DNA of 64,000 bases from Micromonospora sp. NBC_01740 (lineage in GTDB: Bacteria; Actinomycetota; Actinomycetes; Mycobacteriales; Micromonosporaceae): contig NZ_CP109150.1 of the NCBI RefSeq assembly GCF_035920365.1, positions 1,984,001-2,048,000 of the forward strand, written 5' to 3'. Of this stretch, positions 11,948-20,268 are shown piece by piece. The notes under the pieces are model-generated. The model ran no database searches. It was given only the letters and a program-made list of their open reading frames with translations, and was not told where the DNA came from. Both the position numbers and the translations under genes were made by a program. How positions within the stretch are numbered: position 1 is the first letter of the stretch; every line of letters begins with the position of its first letter.

Positions 11948-12598
11948 TCACTGGGCCGCGAGCACGTCTACCACGAAGCGCAGCGGGCCGGCGGGACGGC
12001 CGCCGGGCGGGTTCGTGCCGTACGCCAGCTCGGCCGGGAGGTCGAGCTGCACGCGGCTGCCCACGGTCACCCCGACCAGGCCCTGGTCCCAGCCCGGGAT
12101 GACCTGGCCGACGCCGATGGCGAAGGAGGCCGGCTGCCCGGCGTTCCACGAGGAGTCGAACTCCTTGCCGTCCTTGTAGAAGACGCCGACGTAGTTCGTG
12201 GTGATCATCTGACCCTTCTTCACCGCCGGGCCGGTGCCCTTGATCATCGGGGTCACGACGAGCTTCTTCAGCTCGCCCTCGCCGGCGGTGACCTTCGGCT
12301 TGGTGCCCAGGGCCGGGTCGGCCCCCTCCGGCAGCTGCGGGGCGGGGGGCGCGTCGGCGGCGGGGGCGCTGGCGGACGGGCCGGCCGAGGGGGCGCTGGC
12401 CGTCTGGTCCTTGTCACCGTCGCTGTTGCGCCCGATCGTCACGAAGACGGTGATCAGCACCGCGACGACCGCGACCCCGGCGAGCCCGCCGGCCCAGGCC
12501 TGCCGGCGGCGCTTCGCCTCGGCCGCCTTCTGGGCGGCCAACTGGGCGGCCAGCCGCCGCTCCGACTTCTGGGACCGGTTCTGCGTACGCTCGCTCAC
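11948..12598 (-). CDS. FKBP-type peptidyl-prolyl cis-trans isomerase, membrane anchored
   Basis: The 216-residue protein has a basic, Gln/Arg-rich cytoplasmic N-terminus (1-30), one membrane helix (about 33-56, AGGLAGVAVVAVLITVFVTIG), a Ser/Ala/Pro linker and a C-terminal FKBP domain. The domain shows TNYVGVFYKDGKEFDSSW, GVGQVIPGWDQGLVGVTVGS and LAYGTNPPG, the conserved core and active-site strands. It should help proteins fold on the outer face of the membrane by isomerising X-Pro bonds. The GTG at 12598 fits MSERTQNRS starts of related proteins. Confidence 0.88.
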   Translation of the reverse strand: MSERTQNRSQKSERRLAAQLAAQKAAEAKRRRQAWAGGLAGVAVVAVLITVFVTIGRNSDGDKDQTASAPSAGPSASAPAADAPPAPQLPEGADPALGTKPKVTAGEGELKKLVVTPMIKGTGPAVKKGQMITTNYVGVFYKDGKEFDSSWNAGQPASFAIGVGQVIPGWDQGLVGVTVGSRVQLDLPAELAYGTNPPGGRPAGPLRFVVDVLAAQ

Positions 12599-12723
12599 GG
12601 CGTCGACTCCCTGCTGCGAAGGTGGTGGCCGGCATCGGAGTGCCGGGGGGAAAGCCGACGCACACGGTACCCGCCCGGCCGCCCACCGCGCCGCCTCGAC
12701 CGTGGCCGCTCCCGTCGCACGGG

Positions 12724-13368
12724 TCACGCCGGCCCCGGCACCACCATGAAGTCGGTCACGAACGAGGTGACCCGGCCGTCGGCGGTCCGCCCGATCCAGG
12801 TGCCGTAGCAGCCGTCGCCCCAGCCGGACCAGACCGTCACCACGTTGGCCCCGGTCGCCTCGTCGAGCACCGCGGCGACGTGCCCCGGCACCGGCCCGCC
12901 CGCGGGCTCGTCCGCGACGAAGACGTCCGTCACCGCGCCCTCGTCCCACGTTTCCAGGGCGGCCAGCGCGGTGGGATCGGCCAGGGTGCCGATGCCGGTG
13001 TCCACCCCGTAGCCGAACCAACCGTCGGGCTTGAGGGCCGAGACGTCCTGGTCGCCGACCAGCGCCATCTCCCAGCGCGCCGTCGGCTCGTCGTGGACCA
13101 CCAGTTCGAGGGCGGCCACCCGCCGGTCCGCCTCGGTGTCCTCGCCCCGCACCACCGCGACCCAGGCCCGCGCCGGGTAGCGGCCGGGGGCCACCCCGAC
13201 CGTGAACGGTTCGTCCTCGGGGCAGGCCACCGGGTCGCAGCCGACCACCCGCCCCGTCGGCAGCACGACGTCGCCCAGCGGGTGCACCTCCACGACGTAT
13301 GTGGCGTGCTCGTCGGCGAAGCGGGCGCCGGGTGTCAGCAGCCGGTCCAGGTCGGGGGTGTACGGCAT
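12724..13368 (-). CDS. DUF4241 domain protein
   Basis: The 214-residue soluble protein matches the DUF4241 pattern as I know it: an N-terminal LPTGRVVGCDPV segment, a central ALVGDQDVSALKPDGWFGYGVDTG segment, and a C-terminal VTVWSGWGDGCYGTWIGRTADG segment. DUF4241 proteins have no established reaction. The protein lacks a signal peptide or membrane helix. ATG 13368 follows a GAGAGGAACCCC site. It is a single gene between the FKBP gene and the thioredoxin/MerR pair. Confidence 0.75.
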   Translation of the reverse strand: MPYTPDLDRLLTPGARFADEHATYVVEVHPLGDVVLPTGRVVGCDPVACPEDEPFTVGVAPGRYPARAWVAVVRGEDTEADRRVAALELVVHDEPTARWEMALVGDQDVSALKPDGWFGYGVDTGIGTLADPTALAALETWDEGAVTDVFVADEPAGGPVPGHVAAVLDEATGANVVTVWSGWGDGCYGTWIGRTADGRVTSFVTDFMVVPGPA

Positions 13369-13450
13369 GGGGTTCCTCTCGCGGCGGGGGCCGGCGGAGC
13401 GTACCCGCGGCGATCCGCACCCGCGAGACCGCACCGCGCCGGCCGGCGGT

Positions 13451-13798
13451 TCAGCCCTCGAGATGCCGTGCCAACCCCTGGCGCAGGTGGTGCTTCGGGC
13501 GGGAGCCGACGATCGAGCCGACCACCTGCCCGTGGCGGAAGACCAGGAGGGTGGGCAGGGACATCACGCCGTAGGTGCGGGTGGCCGTCGGGTTGGCGTC
13601 GGTGTCGATCGTGGCCACGACCAGCCGCCCGGCGAACTCCTCGGCGAGCTCGGCGAGGCTGCGGGAGATGGCCCGGCACGGCGGGCACCAGTCCGCCCAG
13701 AAGTCGACCACCACCGGCCGGTCGGCGGCGAGCACCACGGTGGCGAAGGTGTCGTCGGTGACAGCGGTCAGCGAGCCGTCCGGCGCAGTCTCGAGCAT
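13451..13798 (-). CDS. Thioredoxin
   Basis: The 115-residue thioredoxin fold has the active site WCPPC (C38 and C41) in VVVDFWADWCPPC, and the cis-proline strand VMSLPTLLVFRHGQ. It reduces disulfides in the cytoplasm with electrons from thioredoxin reductase. The dipeptide between the cysteines is Pro-Pro rather than the canonical Gly-Pro, which normally shifts the redox potential. ATG 13798 follows a GGGAGGA site that lies inside the overlapping upstream MerR gene (31 shared bases), so the two are translated together. Confidence 0.9.
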   Translation of the reverse strand: MLETAPDGSLTAVTDDTFATVVLAADRPVVVDFWADWCPPCRAISRSLAELAEEFAGRLVVATIDTDANPTATRTYGVMSLPTLLVFRHGQVVGSIVGSRPKHHLRQGLARHLEG

Positions 13799-14160
13799 GT
13801 TTCCTCCCGGTGGGTGATGGCGTGGGCGAGTTGGTCGCGCAGCTCCTGGCGGACCGCGTGCAGCCGGTCGATGCCGGCGTCGAGCTCGGCCAGCTTGCGC
13901 CGCAGCACGGCCACCGAGTCGGGGCAGACGTGACCGGAGGCGTTTCCGGCCCGCAGGCAGGCGACGAACGGGCGGATGTCGTCCAGGCCGAAGCCCACCG
14001 CCAGCAGCGCCCGGATCTCGCGTACGACGTGCAGCTCCGCCTCGTCGTAGACCCGGTAGCCGTTGGCCGAGCGGGCCGCCCGGACCAGGCCGTGCGTCTC
14101 GTAGTAACGCAGGGCCCGGGTGCTCGTGCCGGCGCGCTCCGCCAGCTCACCGATCAGCAT
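13768..14160 (-). CDS. MerR-family transcriptional regulator
   Basis: The 130-residue protein has the MerR winged-helix start MLIGELAERAGTSTRALRYYETHGL (helix-turn-helix at 1-21) and wing residues, followed by a dimerisation coiled coil (about 78-118). Three cysteines (two in the segment ACLRAGNASGHVC and one near the C-terminus) could bind metal or sense redox state. The downstream thioredoxin gene overlaps it by 31 bases. This fits a regulator that adjusts its own operon to thiol stress, as inferred from context. Confidence 0.9.
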   Translation of the reverse strand: MLIGELAERAGTSTRALRYYETHGLVRAARSANGYRVYDEAELHVVREIRALLAVGFGLDDIRPFVACLRAGNASGHVCPDSVAVLRRKLAELDAGIDRLHAVRQELRDQLAHAITHREETCSRLRRTAR

Positions 14161-14256
14161 CCGACCTCCCTCGTCCGACCCGACCGACGCTAGACCTTGT
14201 CACCGGCGTCAAGGCAACCTCGGCCGGGCGGGCGGCGGTACGCGTACGACCAGGGG

Positions 14257-15273
14257 TCAGGCCGTCTTGCGGGCCGTCTTCTTCGCGGCGGCCTTCTTGG
14301 CGGCGGGCTTCTTCTCGCCCTCGGCGGCCTTCTTCGGGGCGGCCTTCTTGGCGGCGGCCTTCTTCGGCGCGGCCTTCTTCTCGGCGGTCTTCCTGGCCGG
14401 CGCCTTCGCCGCCTTCTTCTCGGCGGCCTTCTTCTGCGCGGAGCGGGCGGCCGAGATCGGGGTCGGCTCCCCGCCGCCGCCGGCCGGCGCCTCGCCCCGG
14501 GCGGACCGGGCGCGCTCGACGGACGCCTTCAGCGCCGCCATCAGGTCCACCGCCGCGGCCGGGGCCTCCTCGACCTCCTCCGGCTGGACCACCTCGCGAC
14601 CCTCCACCTTGGCGTCGATGACCTCCTGCAGGGCCGCCCGGTAGTCGTCGGTGAAGGCGTCCGGCTCGAACTCGCCGGCCATCGAGTCGATCAGCGAGCT
14701 GGCCATCGCCAGCTCCGGCGGGCGGACCTTCAGGTCCTCGTCGAGGAAGCCGAAGTCGGGCTTCCGGATCTCGTCCGGCCAGAGCATCGTGTTGAGCAGC
14801 AGCACGCCCTCGCGGACCCGCAGCGTGGCGAGCTGCTCCCGCTGGCGCAACGCCACCTTGACGATCGCCACCCGCTCCGAGTCGGCGAGCGCGTCGCGCA
14901 GCAGCACGTACGGCTTGGTGGCGGTGCCCTCCGGCTCCAGGAAGTACGCCTTGTTGTAGAGGATCGGGTCGACCTGCTCGGCGGGGACGAACTCCAGCAC
15001 GTCGATCGCGCGCGAGCTGGACAGTGGCAGCTCGGCGAAGTCCTCGTCGGTGAGGATCACCATCTCGCCGCCGCCGATGTCGTAGCCCTTGGCGATGTCG
15101 TCGTAGGTGACCTCCTCGCCGCAGATCTGGCAGGTGCGCTTGTAGCGGATGCGCCCTCCGTCCTCCCGGTGCACCTGGTGGAAGCGGATGTCCTTCTCCT
15201 CGGTGGCCGAGTAGAGCTTGACCCCGATGGAGACGAGCCCGAACGAGACGGCTCCCTTCCAGATGGCCCGCAT
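14257..15273 (-). CDS. ku: Ku DNA-end-binding protein
   Basis: The 338-residue bacterial Ku starts MRAIWKGAVSFGLVSIGVKL and continues with the ring-forming beta-barrel core to about residue 255. It contains the conserved KRTCQICGEEV segment. Ku binds broken DNA ends as a homodimer and recruits LigD for non-homologous end joining. Residues about 285-338 form a lysine/alanine tail of KKAA repeats, the DNA-bridging or sliding extension found in actinobacterial Ku. The divergent ligD genes start 86 bases away, so both sides are likely controlled together. Confidence 0.95.
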   Translation of the reverse strand: MRAIWKGAVSFGLVSIGVKLYSATEEKDIRFHQVHREDGGRIRYKRTCQICGEEVTYDDIAKGYDIGGGEMVILTDEDFAELPLSSSRAIDVLEFVPAEQVDPILYNKAYFLEPEGTATKPYVLLRDALADSERVAIVKVALRQREQLATLRVREGVLLLNTMLWPDEIRKPDFGFLDEDLKVRPPELAMASSLIDSMAGEFEPDAFTDDYRAALQEVIDAKVEGREVVQPEEVEEAPAAAVDLMAALKASVERARSARGEAPAGGGGEPTPISAARSAQKKAAEKKAAKAPARKTAEKKAAPKKAAAKKAAPKKAAEGEKKPAAKKAAAKKTARKTA

Positions 15274-15359
15274 CCCCGTGCTCCTCTCGCCGGTACAGCC
15301 CAGGATCGCAAATGATCGAAGGCCACGCGAGCGCTTCGGTGCGCAAGTACAGTCGGGAC

Positions 15360-16301
15360 GTGCCCGGCGCGCCGCTCAAGCCGATGCTCGCGATGACCGG
15401 GCAGCTCCCGGCGGGTGCCGGCTGGGCGTACGAGTTCAAGTGGGACGGCGTCCGCGCGCTCGCCGACATCTCCGGCGGCCGGCAGCACCTGTACGCCCGC
15501 AGCGGCGTGGAGATCACCGCCGCGTACCCCGAGCTGGCCACCCTGCACGAGCAGGCGGGCGACGCGCTGCTCGACGGCGAGGTGGTGCTGCTCGGCGAGA
15601 CCGGCCAGCCCTCGTTCACGGCCCTGGCGGAGCGGATGCACGTGCGCGACCGGAACAAGGCCGCTCGGCTGGCGGCGGTCGCCCCGGTGACGTACATGAT
15701 CTTCGACCTGCTCCGGCTCGACGGCGAGGACCTGACCGGCCGGTCGTACGCCCGCCGGCGGGAGGCCCTGGACGGCCTGGCGCTCGGCGGTGCCCGGTGG
15801 GCGGTGTCTCCCCTCTTCGGCGACGGCCCGGCCACCTACGAGGCGGCCGGCGAGCACGGCCTGGAGGGGGTGATGGCCAAGCGGGTCGACTCGGTCTACC
15901 GGCCGGGCGTGCGCTCGCCGGACTGGGTCAAGGTCAAGCTGGAGGTCACCGGCGACTTCGTGGTCGGCGGCTGGCGGCCCGGGGCGCGCCGGATCGGCGG
16001 CCTGCTGGTCGGGGTGCCGCGCCCGGACGGGCGGCTCACCTACCGGGGGCGCGTCGGTGGCGGCATCGGCGCGGCCATCGAGCGGGAACTGCTCCGCGAG
16101 CTGGAGCCGCTGCGCGCCGGCGCGTCGCCGTTCGCCGGGGACGTGCCGCGCGAGGATGCCCGGGGCGCGATCTGGGTAACACCCCTGGTCGTGGTGGAGG
16201 TCAAGTACGGCCAGCGCACCCCGGACGGGCGACTGCGGTTCCCCCGGGTGCTCCGGCTGCGGCCGGACAAACCCGCCGAGGAGGTCGACGATGCCGGCTG
16301 A
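15360..16301 (+). CDS. ligD: ATP-dependent DNA ligase, LigD ligase-domain protein
   Basis: The 313-residue ligase has the nucleotidyl-lysine motif EFKWDGVRALA (K27 from this start), motif III LLDGEVVLLG, MIFDLLRLDG, motif IV EGVMAKRVDSVYRPG and motif V WVKVKLEVTGDFVVGG. An OB-fold follows. It seals double-strand breaks during Ku-dependent repair. I prefer GTG 15360: it gives PGAPLKPMLAMTG as the N-terminus and is preceded 7 bases upstream by a TACAGT element typical of leaderless actinobacterial genes. An in-frame ATG at 15312 would add 16 residues and leave only 38 bases to ku. Confidence 0.9.
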   Translation: MPGAPLKPMLAMTGQLPAGAGWAYEFKWDGVRALADISGGRQHLYARSGVEITAAYPELATLHEQAGDALLDGEVVLLGETGQPSFTALAERMHVRDRNKAARLAAVAPVTYMIFDLLRLDGEDLTGRSYARRREALDGLALGGARWAVSPLFGDGPATYEAAGEHGLEGVMAKRVDSVYRPGVRSPDWVKVKLEVTGDFVVGGWRPGARRIGGLLVGVPRPDGRLTYRGRVGGGIGAAIERELLRELEPLRAGASPFAGDVPREDARGAIWVTPLVVVEVKYGQRTPDGRLRFPRVLRLRPDKPAEEVDDAG

Positions 16302-17205
16302 GCGGTTCAAGGTGGACGTCGAGGGACGCGCGCTGGAGCTGTCCAACCTGGACAAGGTGCTCTATCCCGAGGCCGGGTTCACCAAGGGCGAGGTGATCGA
16401 CTACTACACCCGGATCGCCCCGGTGCTCCTGCCGCACCTGGCCGACCGGGCGCTCACCCGGATCCGCTTCCCCAACGGGGTCACCGGCGGCTCCTTCTTC
16501 GAGAAGAACGCCCCCGCCGCCACCCCCGGCTGGGTACGCACCGAGACGCTGCCCGCGCCCGGGTCCAGCAAGGGCCGGGACACCATCGACTACGTGGTCG
16601 CCGACGACCTGCCCACCCTCGTCTGGCTGGCCAACCTCGCCGCGCTGGAGCTGCACACGCCGCAGTGGAAGGTCGGCGAGCACCCCGACATGATGGTCGT
16701 CGACCTCGATCCCGGGCCGCCGGCGGCGCTGCGCCAGTGCTGCCAGGTGGCGCTGCTGATGCGCGACCGGCTCGCCGACGACGGCATCTCCTCGTATCCC
16801 AAGACGTCGGGGAAGAAGGGCATGCAGCTCTGCTGCCCGATCGCCGGCAGCCAGTCCTCCGACCACGTGTCCGACTACGCCAAGCGGATCGCGCAGGAGC
16901 TGGAGCGGGCGCACCCGAAGCTGGTCGTGTCGAAAATGGCCAAGAACCTGCGGCCGGGCAAGGTCTTCATCGACTGGAGCCAGAACAACGCCGCCAAGAC
17001 GACCGTGTCGCCGTACTCGCTGCGGGCGCAGTCCGTGCCGTCCGTCTCCACCCCGCTGACCTGGGACGAGGTCGAGGCGGGCGCGGCGGGGAAGCGGCCG
17101 GCGACGAAGCCGTACACGGCGGGGGAGGTGTTGAAGCGGGTGGAGAAGCAGGGCGACCTGCTGGCCCCGCTACTCGACGGCGGCCCCGAACTGCCCGCCC
17201 CCTGA
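16291..17205 (+). CDS. ligD: LigD primase-polymerase domain protein
   Basis: The 304-residue protein is the PolDom (archaeo-eukaryotic primase fold) that fills gaps and adds ribonucleotides at DNA ends. It has LSNLDKVLYPEAGFTKGEV at the N-terminus, SFFEKNAP, and the metal-binding pair DLDPG (D138 and D140). KTSGKKGMQLCCP corresponds to the usual TSGGKGLH segment, with Gln where many homologs have His. It overlaps the ligase gene by 11 bases, so the two LigD activities are separate but co-translated polypeptides. No 3'-phosphoesterase domain is present in either. Confidence 0.92.
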   Translation: MPAERFKVDVEGRALELSNLDKVLYPEAGFTKGEVIDYYTRIAPVLLPHLADRALTRIRFPNGVTGGSFFEKNAPAATPGWVRTETLPAPGSSKGRDTIDYVVADDLPTLVWLANLAALELHTPQWKVGEHPDMMVVDLDPGPPAALRQCCQVALLMRDRLADDGISSYPKTSGKKGMQLCCPIAGSQSSDHVSDYAKRIAQELERAHPKLVVSKMAKNLRPGKVFIDWSQNNAAKTTVSPYSLRAQSVPSVSTPLTWDEVEAGAAGKRPATKPYTAGEVLKRVEKQGDLLAPLLDGGPELPAP

Positions 17206-17210
17206 CAGAA

Positions 17211-17238
17211 CCCGGCCGGCGGGAGCGGGCCGGCCGGG
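17211..17238. terminator. Convergent intergenic hairpin
   Basis: A 9-base-pair G+C stem (17211-17219 with 17230-17238) begins 6 bases past the LigD polymerase stop and ends 9 bases before the stop of the convergent secreted-protein gene. It is likely a shared terminator. Confidence 0.55.
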
Positions 17239-17246
17239 CAGCGGCG

Positions 17247-18407
17247 TCAGGCGGCCGGCCAGGTGGTGTACGAGATCCGCGCGTTCAGGTTGGCCGGCAC
17301 GCCCAGCCAGGTGTAGCAGTTGACCGAGACGACGGTGTCGGCCCCGGACGGGGACCACCCGGCCAGTACGCAGTAGCCGCGCGGCGGACGTTGGAGACTG
17401 GTCACGAACGAGTTCACGAAGGCGGTGCCGTAACCGGTGGCCGTGCCGGCGAAGCGCGCCTGGTAGCGGCCGGTGCCGAGCACTGTGCCCGTCGCGCCGC
17501 CGAAGCCCGGGATCGTCGAGTTGTAGCTCTCGCCGCCGATCCAGGTGCCGCTGACGTTCTCGCCGTGGAACACGCCGCTGGCGAAGCGCGGCCCGAACGC
17601 CCGGCCCAACAGGTCCACCCGGGAGCCGTACGTGACCACGAAGCGGGCGTCCACCGGGTTTCCGGCGGCGTTCGCACAGTGGACCACCCACCCGTCCGGC
17701 GGATCGAGCTGGCAGTGCACGGCGGTGCCGCCCAGCGCGGTCACGTGCGCCACCGGGAAGATCGCCCCGCCCTCGCTGGGCGGGTTCGGGTTCATCAGGA
17801 AGCGGTACCGGCCCTTGTCGAGGCGCTCGTAGGAGACCGTCCCGCCGGTCGAGTCGTAGCGGTAGGCGGCGGGCAGCGTGCGTACGCCGGTCGGCTGCGC
17901 CTGGTCGGTGACGAACCACGCCAGCCGGCCCTGACCGACCTGCCGGACGTTGGTGAAGGTGGCCACGAAGCGGCTGTCCGCCGGGCTGCCGGTCGCGGCG
18001 AAGCAGCGCACCTGGATCAGCAGGTCGGGAGCGCCGATCGGGCTGCGGTACCAGCTCGCCACCGTGCAGAGGACCGGCCCGCCCCCGTACGCCACCGCGT
18101 GCGCCACCCCGCCGCTGGTCGCCGCCCCCTCCAGCATCACCGTGTACGCCCCGGTGCCGGTCCGCCGCACCACGACGTCTCCGTCGCCGGAGTGGGCGCT
18201 GTAGCCGCCGGTGATGCGGTACTCAGTCGTGGTCGGGGCGTGCGCCCAGACCGTGGCGGTCACCGTGGGGTTGGGGTCCGGCAGCGGGTCCGCCACGGCG
18301 GGCACCGGCCGGGCCAGCGCCGCCCCGGCGAGCAGTACCGCCAGCGCCACGGCGCCCCGTAGCGTCCCGCCCCGCCGGGTCCGGGGCACACGTTCGTCTG
18401 TCTGCAT
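17247..18407 (-). CDS. Secreted protein with three tandem repeats, unknown function
   Basis: The 386-residue protein has a signal peptide: Arg-rich 1-17, hydrophobic 18-32, and a probable cleavage after AVA at 37-39. The mature part contains three related units at about 52-152, 164-260 and 276-381. Each unit has a G-x-Y strand, an inner stretch with two cysteines (C114/C135, C232/C244, C346/C364), and a closing (D/N)(S/A)RF or NARI strand ending in T. The cysteine pairs probably form one disulfide per unit. I recognise no enzyme motif. Binding to a carbohydrate or cell surface is a guess from the all-beta look. Confidence 0.75.
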   Translation of the reverse strand: MQTDERVPRTRRGGTLRGAVALAVLLAGAALARPVPAVADPLPDPNPTVTATVWAHAPTTTEYRITGGYSAHSGDGDVVVRRTGTGAYTVMLEGAATSGGVAHAVAYGGGPVLCTVASWYRSPIGAPDLLIQVRCFAATGSPADSRFVATFTNVRQVGQGRLAWFVTDQAQPTGVRTLPAAYRYDSTGGTVSYERLDKGRYRFLMNPNPPSEGGAIFPVAHVTALGGTAVHCQLDPPDGWVVHCANAAGNPVDARFVVTYGSRVDLLGRAFGPRFASGVFHGENVSGTWIGGESYNSTIPGFGGATGTVLGTGRYQARFAGTATGYGTAFVNSFVTSLQRPPRGYCVLAGWSPSGADTVVSVNCYTWLGVPANLNARISYTTWPAA

Positions 18408-18657
18408 GACGCAGCCTCCCTGGGCCTCGGCGGAGGTGTCCGCGTCACGAGTGTGGCAACGCCGGTCAATGCCCGTGCCGGTGCGGCGGCGCTGCCTGCC
18501 CGACCCACCGCACCCGGGAGTGTCACGCACGGTGCGGTGCCAGTGCCTGTGCGGTGCCCCCGCGGTGTCGGCGCGGGTGCCCGGGACCGGCGCGTCGGTG
18601 CCCCGTCGGCCCGTCGCCCGTTGAGTAGGGTGGCCGCAGCCTGCCGAGGAGTGCGAG

Positions 18658-19422
18658 ATGAACATGACCGATGCCCTCGTTCGGGAGCCGCTGGCCGGTG
18701 GCCGGACGGCGGAGGTGGACCGGCCCCTGCTGACCTACCTCGACGACGCGACCGGCGAGCGGGTCGACCTGACCGCGACGGAGCTGGGCGGCTGGGCGGC
18801 GCGGGCCGCCGGGTTGCTGCGCGACGGGTGCGGGCTCGGTGTCGGCGACCGGGCGGCGGTGATGCTCCCGGCGCACTGGCAGACCGCCGCCGTGCTGCTG
18901 GGCGCCTGGTCGGCCGGGGTGGCGGTGTCGTTCCGCCCCCGGGCGACCGCCGGCCTGCCGTCGCTCGAACCGGGCGCCGACCGGCCGTACGACGCGCTCT
19001 TCGTCAGCGCGCAGCGGCTGGACGACTGGCTGGAGGACGTGCCCGAGGCGCGGCACCGCTACGTGCTCTCCCTCGGCGCCGCGCCGCGCGGGGAGCGGCC
19101 CCTGGGCTACCTGGACTGGCTCGCCGAGGTCGGCCGGCACACCGACGCGCTGCCCGCGTCCGCCCCGCTGACCAGCTCGGACGCGGCCAGCCCCGACGGC
19201 ACGAGCTACCGCGAGTGGGGCAGCGTCGCGCTGGCCGTCGCGGAGCGGCTCGACCTGCGGGCGGGCGACCGGCTGCTGGTCGACGTCGCCGAGCACGAGC
19301 AACCCGTCTACTGGCTGCTGGCGCCGCTGGCCGTCGGCGCGTCGGTGGTGCTCTGCGCCAACCTGGATCCGGCCCGGCTCGACGCCCGGATCGCCGCCGA
19401 GCAGATCACCCGGGTGCTGTAG
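18658..19422 (+). CDS. TIGR03089 family protein (acyl-adenylate-like fragment)
   Basis: The 254-residue protein resembles the N-terminal part of AMP-binding enzymes (LLTYLDDATGERVDLTATELGGWAARAAGLL), but it ends before the P-loop and lacks the catalytic C-terminal domain. This short form is a known actinobacterial family (TIGR03089), so it is probably complete rather than truncated. No catalytic function is established. ATG 18658 follows GAGGAGTGCGAG. Its TAG stop directly abuts the ATG of the next gene, with no bases between. Confidence 0.75.
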   Translation: MNMTDALVREPLAGGRTAEVDRPLLTYLDDATGERVDLTATELGGWAARAAGLLRDGCGLGVGDRAAVMLPAHWQTAAVLLGAWSAGVAVSFRPRATAGLPSLEPGADRPYDALFVSAQRLDDWLEDVPEARHRYVLSLGAAPRGERPLGYLDWLAEVGRHTDALPASAPLTSSDAASPDGTSYREWGSVALAVAERLDLRAGDRLLVDVAEHEQPVYWLLAPLAVGASVVLCANLDPARLDARIAAEQITRVL

Positions 19423-20019
19423 ATGGCCGGGATCTACACCGAGGCGAGCATGTCGCTGGACGGCTACATCGCCGGCCCGGGCGAGAGCGGCTTCGACCAC
19501 CTCTTCCAGTGGTACGGCAACGGCGACGTCGCCACCGCAACCGCCAAGCCGGAGATGACGTTCCACACCTCGCAGGCGAGCGCCGGGCACCTGCGGCACA
19601 CCCTGGACGACACCGGCGCCCTGGTCGTCGGCCGACGGCTGTTCGACCTCGTGGACGCCTGGGACGGCCGGCACCCCATGGACAAGCCCGTCGTGGTCGT
19701 CACCCACCACGTGCCGGACGGCTGGCCCCGGCCGGGCGCGCCGTTCACCTTCGTGACCGAGGGCGTCGAGGCCGCCGTCGCGCGGGCCAGGGAGCTGGCC
19801 GGCGACCGCTGGGTGGCGGTGAACGGGGGCAACATCGCCCGCCAGTGCCTGGCGGCCGGGCTGCTCGACGAGATCAGGGTCAACCTGGTGCCGGTCCTAC
19901 TCGGCGACGGCGTGCCGTTCTTCGACCACGTCCGCGACGCCCCCGTCGAGCTGTCGAACCCGACGGTCGTCGAGGGCGACCGGGTCACCCACCTCTACTA
20001 CCGGGTCCGCCGACAGTAG
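19423..20019 (+). CDS. Dihydrofolate reductase-like (RibD C-terminal) protein
   Basis: The 198-residue protein has the family start IYTEASMSLDGYIAGPG, the central GALVVGRRLFDLVDAW and VAVNGGNIARQCLAAGLLDEI, and the C-terminal VPVLLGDGVPFF strand. RibD C-terminal proteins are NADPH-dependent reductases with a DHFR fold. This free-standing type has no firm substrate. The ATG at 19423 touches the TAG of the preceding gene, so translation is probably by stop-start reinitiation. Confidence 0.88.
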   Translation: MAGIYTEASMSLDGYIAGPGESGFDHLFQWYGNGDVATATAKPEMTFHTSQASAGHLRHTLDDTGALVVGRRLFDLVDAWDGRHPMDKPVVVVTHHVPDGWPRPGAPFTFVTEGVEAAVARARELAGDRWVAVNGGNIARQCLAAGLLDEIRVNLVPVLLGDGVPFFDHVRDAPVELSNPTVVEGDRVTHLYYRVRRQ

Positions 20020-20158
20020 CCGTCCGAAAGGACGAAACGAGCCTCGCCGGTACGCCCCGAACAGGCGTGGCGCGGGCCGCGGAACGCCCCGCGCGCCTTC
20101 GATCAGCGCTCCCCGGCCCCCTGGCGTTACAGGGAAACAGGCTCTTTCCGCAGGTCTG

Positions 20159-20187
20159 TTGCATGGGCGATCGACGTGGTCTCATAC
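20159..20187 (+). promoter_or_regulatory. Possible promoter of the M43 protease gene
   Basis: In the 249-base gap before the protease gene, TTGCAT (20159-20164) and TCATAC (20182-20187) are separated by 17 bases, a weak housekeeping-like match. I see no gene in this gap. Confidence 0.3.
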
Positions 20188-20268
20188 CGGGGAGACGACG
20201 TCATCGACCTGGTCATGACAACCCCGCGTCGACTTCGCACCGCCTCCATCCTCCTGAAAGGTGCACCG

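Noticed and set aside
18658..19422. Truncated acyl-CoA synthetase pseudogene
   Set aside because: The short length equals that of the TIGR03089 family, and the gene has a good ribosome site and an intact coupled neighbour.
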